Source of the DNA: an uncultured Clostridia bacterium
Lineage (GTDB): Bacteria > Bacillota > Clostridia > Christensenellales > Borkfalkiaceae
Assembly (NCBI GenBank): GCA_947628555.1
Contig: CANRAI010000015.1
Span: 1 to 17,220, forward strand
Direction: 5' to 3'
Length of the DNA: 17,220 nt
Shown here: piece after piece, positions 1 through 5,069 of the stretch
How positions within the stretch are numbered: position 1 is the first letter of the stretch
Layout of the letters: each line of letters begins with the position of its first letter
The notes under the pieces: generated by a model
The model's database searches: none
Seen by the model: the letters and a program-made list of their open reading frames with translations, nothing else
What the model was told of the DNA's origin: nothing
Translations under genes and position numbers: made by a program

Positions 1-315
1 TTCAAGCGCGCTTCCCATAACGCAAGGATGTTCGATTGCGGAAATTATCAGATGCCCGCTTTCGTGCGCCGCGCAAACGCCTTTAACCGCCAGATTCCCC
101 GCTTCCGTGCCGCCCGAAAGAAAATATACCTCTCCGCTGTCGCAACCGAAAGCGCGCGCTACTTTGTCGCGCGCCGCCAACAGCCCTTCCGCCGCTATTC
201 TTCCCGCGGCGTGCTGGGATTGCGGATTACCGTATTCGGTTTTCAGATAGGGCAACATCGCCGCAAAAACGTTTTCGTCAAGAACGGTCGTCGCCGCATT
301 GTCAAGATATATCAT
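1..315 (-). CDS. Cysteine desulfurase (NifS/IscS family), N-terminal part
   Basis: PLP-dependent class V aminotransferase fold enzyme that takes sulfur from L-cysteine for Fe-S cluster or tRNA thiolation pathways. The 105 visible residues start MIYLDNAATTVLDENV, the hallmark N-terminus of the NifS/IscS family. They continue with a YGNPQSQHAAGR segment, the PLP-phosphate loop SGGTEAGN (about residues 67-74) and the IEHPCV segment (about 94-99) that carries the conserved cofactor-stacking histidine. The PLP lysine and catalytic cysteine loop lie beyond the left edge, so the subtype (NifS, IscS or tRNA-dedicated) cannot be decided. The ATG lies 2 nt after the TGA of the upstream membrane-protein gene and has only a weak AAAAAG-type ribosome site, so translational coupling to that gene is likely. 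Family certain; role inferred. Confidence 0.93.
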   Translation of the reverse strand, partial: MIYLDNAATTVLDENVFAAMLPYLKTEYGNPQSQHAAGRIAAEGLLAARDKVARAFGCDSGEVYFLSGGTEAGNLAVKGVCAAHESGHLIISAIEHPCVMGSALE

Positions 316-317
316 TT

Positions 318-1229
318 TCAACTTTTTATCGCAGAAAGCAGGTTTTTCAGCTTTTTAACGTCGGAAATTAAGGATTCGTACTCCCTGCCAATACGCGTGC
401 TTGAATTTTTTTCGTTCAAAGAATATTTCCGCATAGCCGACCACATTTTATGCGAGCTGATAAGCGTCGCGACGAAGAAAATTAGCGCCAGAGCGGCGAA
501 AACTATTGCAACAATCAGGTTTGTGCCGTCCTGTTTTGCGAACATTACCGAGCCGTACGCTATCGCAACGATAAGGCAGGCGATGAACGGAACGACCGTA
601 AACGAAAACCATTTAACCGATTTTGCGCGCTCTTTGCCGAATACGGCGCGGCGTTCCGATTTCTTGGTTTCCACCTCCGCGTGAAGCTCCGCCGCTTTTT
701 CTTCAAGCTTGTTTATCTCGCTTTCGAGCGGTGCGGATAATGAAAGAAGTTCGGCTTTCTGTTCGGGAGTACAGCAAAAATATACGGCGTCCGCGCAGGC
801 GGCGCAATCGTCGTAACGGGAAAAATCGGTAAAACCGCGGGTCACGACTTTGGTTTTCAGGGAAATAATTTCGCCGTTCTTGCCCACTGTGTTTTCCGCC
901 GTGTTCAGATTATACATCGCCCCGTCGAAATCGCCCTGCGCGTACAGCTCCCCCGCCTTTGCAAGACATTCTTCGGCGATAAGGCGTTTTTGCTCTTCCT
1001 CACGCCGCCTTGCGTCCTCGCGCGCGGCAAGCTGTTCGGGCGTAAGAACCGCCGCGTCCTCGTCGTCCTCCGAAAGTTCGGGAACTTCGAAAAGGACTGC
1101 GTCCAAAGTATCTTCTTCCCCGTCAGGAGTTTCGTCGATATACAGTTCGTCCTCGCCTGCGGCGTTCTTTCTTATCCTGTATTTTTTATCCTTGTTCAAA
1201 TCGTCGTCTATTAAGCGTTCTTCTGCCAT
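318..1229 (-). CDS. Two-helix membrane protein with acidic N-terminus and coiled coil; function unknown
   Basis: 303 residues, not recognised as a named family. An acidic, disordered N-terminus (about 1-65) is followed by a charged helical segment (about 66-90) and one TPR-like helix pair with the pattern CLAKAGELYAQGDFDGAMYNL (about 88-108). A coiled coil rich in E and K (about 168-203) follows, then two closely spaced transmembrane helices (about 208-230 and 237-259) and a basic helical tail. This layout predicts both large soluble parts in the cytoplasm and only a short outside loop. There are four cysteines at 142-153 (C142, C145, C152, C153), too irregular to call a metal site. The start has a good CGGAGGT ribosome site 4-5 nt upstream of the ATG. 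The gene lies 54 bp after ispE and 2 bp before the cysteine desulfurase, so it is probably co-transcribed with both. Coding status is sure; function is not. Confidence 0.85.
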   Translation of the reverse strand: MAEERLIDDDLNKDKKYRIRKNAAGEDELYIDETPDGEEDTLDAVLFEVPELSEDDEDAAVLTPEQLAAREDARRREEEQKRLIAEECLAKAGELYAQGDFDGAMYNLNTAENTVGKNGEIISLKTKVVTRGFTDFSRYDDCAACADAVYFCCTPEQKAELLSLSAPLESEINKLEEKAAELHAEVETKKSERRAVFGKERAKSVKWFSFTVVPFIACLIVAIAYGSVMFAKQDGTNLIVAIVFAALALIFFVATLISSHKMWSAMRKYSLNEKNSSTRIGREYESLISDVKKLKNLLSAIKS

Positions 1230-1264
1230 ACGACCTCCGAAATTCTGTATTTTTTACAAATTAC

Positions 1265-1278
1265 GCAATATGTATTGC
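1265..1278. repeat. Short perfect inverted repeat between ispE and the membrane-protein gene
   Basis: GCAATA-TG-TATTGC, two 6-bp arms with a 2-bp centre, lying in the 54-bp gap and about 35 bp upstream of the next start codon. It could be an operator or a small hairpin in the mRNA. No convincing promoter elements were found beside it and it has no T-run, so it is not a terminator. Confidence 0.3.
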
Positions 1279-1283
1279 ATTTT

Positions 1284-2132
1284 TTACGTTAAAACTGTTT
1301 TCAGACGGATACATTCGAAACCGCCGCGATAGCGGCTTTTCGCCCATTCGCAAAGCTCGGGAGTTTCGAAAAGCGCAAATACGCCGCTGCCCGAACCCGT
1401 CATATTCACGCCGAGCGGCGAAAAGGAGCAAAGCGCCTTATAGGCTTCTTCGACTTCGGGATTTATAGCCGCCGCGGGCGCGTACAACGCGTTGGAAAAA
1501 GCCTTACCCAGCCTTTCTTTGTCGCCCGCCATAAGCGCGGACACGGCGTCGTCGGACGAAGGCATAAAGACGGGCGAACAATCGTATTTTTTATAACATT
1601 CGGCGGTAGATACGCCGTTTTTCGGCACAAGCAAAAGAAAGTCGAGCCGAAGCTTGCTGTTAAGATTCAATACCTTCTCCCCTCTGCCCGTTAGCCTTGC
1701 ATAACCTCCGCCCAGCATATACCCCGTATCCGAGCCTATCATGTCGCACAGCTCTTTCATCTGCTTTTCGCTGCCTGCGCCGTACAGTCTGCCCATTCCG
1801 CGGATAACGCCCGCCGCGTCCGCCGACGAGCCGCCCATGCCCGCGCCGAGCGGTATATTTTTATAAATTTTAATGTCCGCGCCGCACGTTTTGAATACTT
1901 CCGAATACAGCCGCGCCGCCTTTGCGGCGTTGTTCTCTTCAAACGGCATAAGCTCCGTGCCCCTGCCGTGCATTTCAACCGTGACGAGCCTGTCTTTGCG
2001 TTTTTTAAGCACAATCAAATCGTAAAGGTCCACTGAACAGACAAGGCTGTCGAGCATATGATAGCCGTTCTGCACGCCCGTAACCGAAAGGGTTAAATTT
2101 AGTTTTGAGTATGCTTTTACGCGGACCGTCAT
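1284..2132 (-). CDS. ispE: 4-diphosphocytidyl-2-C-methyl-D-erythritol kinase
   Basis: GHMP-superfamily kinase that phosphorylates the 2-hydroxyl of CDP-methylerythritol in the MEP pathway of isoprenoid synthesis, in the cytoplasm. 282 residues, the usual length for the family. The N-terminus AYSKLNLTLSV carries the substrate lysine (K10). The ATP loop PLGAGMGGSSADAA is at about 94-107. The catalytic aspartate is probably D135 in IGSDTGYM; the family usually shows a VPF-like sequence after this Asp, and here it is TGY. The C-terminal GHMP motif GVNMTGSGSGVFALF is intact. I chose the ATG at 2132 rather than an in-frame ATG 30 bp upstream, because the upstream one lies at the edge of the promoter -35 element and would not be transcribed. 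No Shine-Dalgarno sequence precedes the chosen start (see promoter). Gene order Veg, SPOCS-LysM, IspE is common in clostridia. Confidence 0.95.
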   Translation of the reverse strand: MTVRVKAYSKLNLTLSVTGVQNGYHMLDSLVCSVDLYDLIVLKKRKDRLVTVEMHGRGTELMPFEENNAAKAARLYSEVFKTCGADIKIYKNIPLGAGMGGSSADAAGVIRGMGRLYGAGSEKQMKELCDMIGSDTGYMLGGGYARLTGRGEKVLNLNSKLRLDFLLLVPKNGVSTAECYKKYDCSPVFMPSSDDAVSALMAGDKERLGKAFSNALYAPAAAINPEVEEAYKALCSFSPLGVNMTGSGSGVFALFETPELCEWAKSRYRGGFECIRLKTVLT

Positions 2133-2138
2133 ACAAGA

Positions 2139-2167
2139 ATTATAGCACACCGCGGCAAGCATTTCAA
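2139..2167 (-). promoter_or_regulatory. Sigma-A promoter of ispE giving a leaderless transcript
   Basis: On the minus strand, TTGAAA (2162-2167), a 17-bp spacer and a perfect TATAAT (2139-2144). Only six bases (TCTTGT) separate the -10 from the ATG, so the expected transcription start is the A of the start codon at 2132. No ribosome site exists between them. A terminator lies just upstream (2224-2255), so this promoter is needed to express ispE and probably the two genes after it. Confidence 0.75.
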
Positions 2168-2223
2168 TTAAAAATATGTTATTTTAGGCTCGATTTGAGA
2201 TAAGAAATGTTTTCAGGCGTTTT

Positions 2224-2255
2224 AAAACGCCCGCCGCTTTTCAAGCGGCGGGCGT
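2224..2255 (-). terminator. Intrinsic terminator after the SPOCS-LysM gene
   Basis: A 12-bp perfect GC-rich stem, CGCCCGCCGCTT (2228-2239) with its complement (2243-2254) and a 3-nt loop, followed on the minus strand by TTTTAAA. It lies 45 bp after the stop of the SipL-like gene and separates the veg unit from ispE. Confidence 0.8.
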
Positions 2256-2299
2256 AAAACATATTTCAACAGAATTTTCTTAAAATCGGCTTTATAAAA

Positions 2300-3766
2300 T
2301 TAACTTTTGCCGCGGAATACCAGAATCCTTTCCTTTCCCGTCAGCGGGAAGGTGAGTTCGGGGTTGGAGGACCGTATGCTTTCGGGCGCGGCGTTAAGCT
2401 TTTTGGCGGTAGTCCATAAATCGTCGCCCACCGCGGGTATATAAACGGAAATTGCGCTGTCATTTACGGGCTTAGCGCCACATTCCTCGGCGGCACACAC
2501 GTAACGCGCTTTTCTGTCTTCGCCGTCCGTTACTGTGATTTTCAACGCCGCTTCCGCTTCACATTCGCCCTCGGCGCGCTGGCGTATGCTTATTCCGCAT
2601 ACTGCGACAGAAACTCTCCCGCAGTCGGAATTCAAGCCCGAAAGCTTAACCGCAAAAGGCAGATTTACCTCCGTCGAGCGAATTTCGCCGCCCTGCTCAT
2701 AAAGAAGGGTTGCGTTTACGCTTCCGCCTATTCCCTCCAAAGTCCGCGAAAATTCCGCACAAGGCAGGGCCGCCGCAAGAAAAGCGCAGGTGTAGTCAAG
2801 TTTCGCCTTCACGTCGCAAAGACCCGAAACGCGCTCCTGATAGACCTTAACATCGGTGCAGACGAAATTTTTTTCCTCGGAAAAGCTTAAATTAAGTTCG
2901 TTTTCGGTGGAGAACGCGTCGGTTATAAGCGAAACAGTTTCCTCTTCGTAAAATTCGCCGCAGAACGCGAGGGTGGCGTTGAAAGTTACGTCTGACTTGC
3001 CGCGCTCCTCGTTGACTTTACAGTCTATGGTCATATCCTTTATTTCTGCGCGGCAATCCGCGGGCGAAGGCACAACGGCTTGCTCGCACGAAATTTCCGC
3101 CTTGAAAGGTATAGTTCTGTCAAGCGCCACAGGCGCGCCCTCCCGCACGGCGAGAAGGGAAAGATAAATTTCACCCGTGACCTCTACAAGCCCCGATTTT
3201 ACCGCGCAGTTGAGGACGACGGGCTGCGCGGACGGCACGAGTATATCCGTGGCAACAAGGTTGAAATCGTCGTCAATTTCGCTTTCTCCGGAAAAGCTTA
3301 CGGCGTTGCAGAGTTTTCCCTCTTCGCGCCGCACAACGGCGCCGTCGAGCGAGTTAATATAGCTTCGTTCAGCCCTGTCGCTTACGGAAATGTTTGCGCC
3401 TACCACGGCGGATACCACATAGGACGAGCCTTCTCTTTTAAGGTTCGTGTGCTCGCACGAAAGCCGGCAGTCGCATGTCTGGGCGGGGGCGAGCGCTTCA
3501 CTATCTATATGGTGCGAAAATTCCGCACCCTTCTGTACGCGGCACAATTTATTGTCGCCGTCAACATAGACGACCGTGCATATAAGTCTGCCGCCGTAAT
3601 TCACCCTGCCCGAAGCAGCTTCGACAGAGGACAGCGACACCTGCGGGCAGACGGCGACGACCTCACCCACGTCCTGCCCGACAAATTTTATTTCGACGAT
3701 GGATTGAGCCGACAATTCGGCGATTTTTCGGGTATATGCGCCCGTATTATAGGTTGCGTTTAACAT
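2300..3766 (-). CDS. SPOCS (DUF3794) repeat protein with C-terminal LysM, SipL-like
   Basis: 488 residues without signal peptide or membrane helix. Three SPOCS/DUF3794-like repeats can be seen at about 50-135, 193-275 and 345-415, each with a beta-strand start (GGRLICTVVYVDG, TGEIYLSLLAV, NATLLYEQGG) and, in the last two, an IPF or LPF core. A degenerate LysM-like domain ends the chain (about 438-486, VYIPAVGDDLWTTAKKLNA). In Clostridioides difficile the protein with this architecture, SipL, binds the ATPase SpoIVA through its LysM domain and is needed to anchor the spore coat; I infer a similar mother-cell role. The chain holds 21 cysteines, high for a cytosolic protein. Ribosome site GGGAGGAAAT directly before the ATG; 47 bp after veg, probably the same transcript; ended by the terminator at 2224-2255. 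Domain call is firm, SipL orthology is likely but not proven. Confidence 0.85.
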   Translation of the reverse strand: MLNATYNTGAYTRKIAELSAQSIVEIKFVGQDVGEVVAVCPQVSLSSVEAASGRVNYGGRLICTVVYVDGDNKLCRVQKGAEFSHHIDSEALAPAQTCDCRLSCEHTNLKREGSSYVVSAVVGANISVSDRAERSYINSLDGAVVRREEGKLCNAVSFSGESEIDDDFNLVATDILVPSAQPVVLNCAVKSGLVEVTGEIYLSLLAVREGAPVALDRTIPFKAEISCEQAVVPSPADCRAEIKDMTIDCKVNEERGKSDVTFNATLAFCGEFYEEETVSLITDAFSTENELNLSFSEEKNFVCTDVKVYQERVSGLCDVKAKLDYTCAFLAAALPCAEFSRTLEGIGGSVNATLLYEQGGEIRSTEVNLPFAVKLSGLNSDCGRVSVAVCGISIRQRAEGECEAEAALKITVTDGEDRKARYVCAAEECGAKPVNDSAISVYIPAVGDDLWTTAKKLNAAPESIRSSNPELTFPLTGKERILVFRGKS

Positions 3767-3813
3767 ATTTCCTCCCTGTTACAAGGTATAATATGCCGCG
3801 CGCACGCCGATTA

Positions 3814-4059
3814 TTACCGCGTTTTGGGTTGAATTTTTACTCTGCCGCAGAGAATTTCCGAATACGAATATGCGGTTTTGCCCAAGAAGTTTTTATCGAA
3901 TGGGCTGACGGTGAAAAGGGACGGATATACTCCGTTTAGCGTAGCGGGAAAAGTTACGAATTTGTTGCGCCCCAAATTGAGTTTCACTGTGACGTTTTGA
4001 CCGTTAAGACCGTGTATCATTTCCTTTATGGAATTGATTGTGGAAGTAGCTTTAATCAT
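3814..4059 (-). CDS. veg: Veg protein (DUF1021 family)
   Basis: 81 residues, the usual size of Veg. It shows the family pattern: an N-terminal helix (STINSIKEMIHGLNGQ), a basic beta-strand segment (TVKLNLGRNKFVTFPATL), YPSLFTV, and the C-terminal YSYSEILCGRVKI that matches the YSYADIL-type end of the Bacillus protein. In Bacillus subtilis Veg is highly expressed and has been linked to biofilm matrix gene control; its biochemical role is not settled. Here it is first in a unit with the SipL-like gene. Two adjacent in-frame TAA codons end it. The start has only a weak AGAAG ribosome site 1-2 nt before the ATG, which is too close to be ideal. No clear promoter was found in the 30 bp between the start and the upstream terminator hairpin. 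Confidence 0.9.
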   Translation of the reverse strand: MIKATSTINSIKEMIHGLNGQNVTVKLNLGRNKFVTFPATLNGVYPSLFTVSPFDKNFLGKTAYSYSEILCGRVKIQPKTR

Positions 4060-4090
4060 ACTTCTATTATTTACAATTTAAGGAAAAATA

Positions 4091-4119
4091 TGCAGCCCGC
4101 GCCAAAGGCGCGGGCTGCA
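4091..4119 (-). terminator. Intrinsic terminator between the zinc-ribbon gene and veg
   Basis: 13-bp perfect stem TGCAGCCCGCGCC with loop AAA (4104-4106), followed on the minus strand by TATTTTTCC. It should end transcripts coming from the zinc-ribbon gene 120 bp upstream. The hairpin also sits only about 30 bp before veg, leaving little room for a veg promoter beyond it. Confidence 0.75.
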
Positions 4120-4139
4120 AATAGTGGCAAGATATACTA

Positions 4140-4182
4140 TCCAATAAAGTGCAATGGGTAAATGCAGTTGCACTTTTTTGGA
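4140..4182. repeat. Imperfect inverted repeat downstream of the zinc-ribbon gene
   Basis: Arms TCCAATAAAGTGCAA (4140-4154) and TTGCACTTTTTTGGA (4168-4182) pair at 14 of 15 positions around a 13-nt loop. On the plus strand the right arm ends in T6, on the minus strand in TTTATTGG, so it may act as a weak terminator or an mRNA 3'-end stabiliser. It lies 55 bp after the zinc-ribbon gene and in front of the stronger hairpin at 4091-4119. Confidence 0.5.
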
Positions 4183-4236
4183 CAATTTAATATTGCATTT
4201 CAGTTAATATTCCACTTCCGACGGGATTTAAAGAAA

Positions 4237-4767
4237 TCAGAAATCTTCGTCGTCGTCCTCGTCATCCTCGTCGTCTTCATCGTCCTCGTCGTCTTCGAAA
4301 TCGTCGTCTTCGAGGTCGTCCAGCGAATCCACGTCTTCGCTTTCAAACATATCGTCGTCCTCGCCGTGATAGAGGTCGTCCTCTTCCTCGTCCTCCTCTT
4401 CGAGTTCGGCTTTCAGTTCGTCGTCCAACTCCGTCTCTTCTTCGGAAAGTTCGGCGTCGTCCTCGTCGAGGTAGTTCTTCCACTCCTCGTCCTTGTCGAT
4501 ATCGACCTCTTCTTCCTCTTCATATTCCTTCTGACGGCGGCAATTTTCGCACATCTTTTCGCCGGCGGACAGAGGATTTACGCCGCAAACGGGGCAGACT
4601 TCGTCGTATTCGAGTTCGGAATCGACTTCTTCCAGCTCGTCGTCGTCAAGGTCTGCGAATTGCAGCCTGTTGCCTTTCATTTCGGCAATGCAGACGTCGC
4701 AGTATTCCTGTTTATCCTTATCTATATAATTCAGTTCGCATCTGGGGCATTTGATGTATTTTACCAT
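4237..4767 (-). CDS. Double zinc-ribbon protein with a long polyacidic tail; function unknown
   Basis: 176 residues in two parts. The N-terminal part has two CxxC-CxxC sites: CPRC (7-10) with CDVC (23-26), and CPVC (58-61) with CENC (73-76), as expected for two small zinc ribbons. From about residue 82 on, the chain is almost only Asp and Glu, ending in repeated EDD triplets encoded by a GTC/CTC low-complexity tract (about 4237-4330 on the plus strand). No signal peptide or membrane segment. Acidic tails of this kind occur on nucleic-acid-mimicking or RNA-polymerase-associated proteins such as the Bacillota delta subunit, but no homology to delta is visible, so this is only an analogy. Monocistronic: own promoter (4849-4877) and terminator. 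A GGAG site lies about 12 nt before the ATG, slightly far. The long antisense open frame over it is a composition artefact. Confidence 0.85.
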   Translation of the reverse strand: MVKYIKCPRCELNYIDKDKQEYCDVCIAEMKGNRLQFADLDDDELEEVDSELEYDEVCPVCGVNPLSAGEKMCENCRRQKEYEEEEEVDIDKDEEWKNYLDEDDAELSEEETELDDELKAELEEEDEEEDDLYHGEDDDMFESEDVDSLDDLEDDDFEDDEDDEDDEDDEDDDEDF

Positions 4768-4848
4768 AAGCGCATTATTCTCCGTAGGCTTTTATACAGC
4801 ATATTCCGAGTATAATCATAATGTTTTTAAGCTGCGTAAATCGGTAAC

Positions 4849-4877
4849 ATTATATTCATATTTATTGCATTTGTAAA
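4849..4877 (-). promoter_or_regulatory. Sigma-A promoter of the zinc-ribbon gene
   Basis: Minus strand TTTACA (4872-4877), 17-bp spacer, TATAAT (4849-4854). Expected start near 4842, giving a leader of about 75 nt. Both boxes are near consensus, suggesting strong constitutive expression. Confidence 0.75.
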
Positions 4878-4931
4878 CTGTTTTATAGCCGAATTTTTTA
4901 AAAAATTTTAAATATTAAGGGAGACTATGAT

Positions 4932-4982
4932 ATGCAAGTTTATGCAACGGAAGCCCAATCTATGCACGCCGTCATTTTTTGA
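4932..4982 (+). CDS. Possible 16-residue small protein or leader peptide
   Basis: A short plus-strand frame (MQVYATEAQSMHAVIF) begins at an ATG 8 nt after a good AAGGGAG ribosome site and ends in TGA. An overlapping second frame from the ATG at 4927 would encode 18 residues. The stem-loop at 5028-5058 would terminate such a transcript. No convincing plus-strand promoter was found upstream. It is the only gene-like signal on the plus strand of the 300-bp gap 4768-5069, and may well be chance. Confidence 0.2.
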   Translation: MQVYATEAQSMHAVIF

Positions 4983-5027
4983 AAACTTGCGCGTTTTTTA
5001 TTTTATTGAAATTGCCAAATGAACTTA

Positions 5028-5058
5028 AAAAAGCCCTTGCATTAAGCAAGGGCTTTTT
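5028..5058. terminator. Bidirectional intrinsic terminator after the lipoprotein gene
   Basis: Stem AAAAAGCCCTTGC / GCAAGGGCTTTTT with loop ATTAA. It has a T-run on either strand. On the minus strand it follows the lipoprotein stop by about 12 bp and ends in T6. Confidence 0.88.
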
Positions 5059-5069
5059 AATATATTTGT

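Noticed and set aside
28..684. 218-residue plus-strand frame at the left edge
   Set aside because: It runs antisense through two genes (cysteine desulfurase and the membrane protein) and crosses their boundary.
2133..2162. Earlier in-frame ATG giving ispE ten more residues
   Set aside because: It coincides with the edge of the -35 box and lies upstream of the -10, so it would not be in the mRNA; the extra residues are not family-like.
4162..4815. Long plus-strand frame opposite the zinc-ribbon gene, rich in Val/Phe/Leu
   Set aside because: It is the antisense of an acidic, GAC/GAG-rich coding tract; no ribosome site, and the minus frame has clear CxxC motifs and a promoter.
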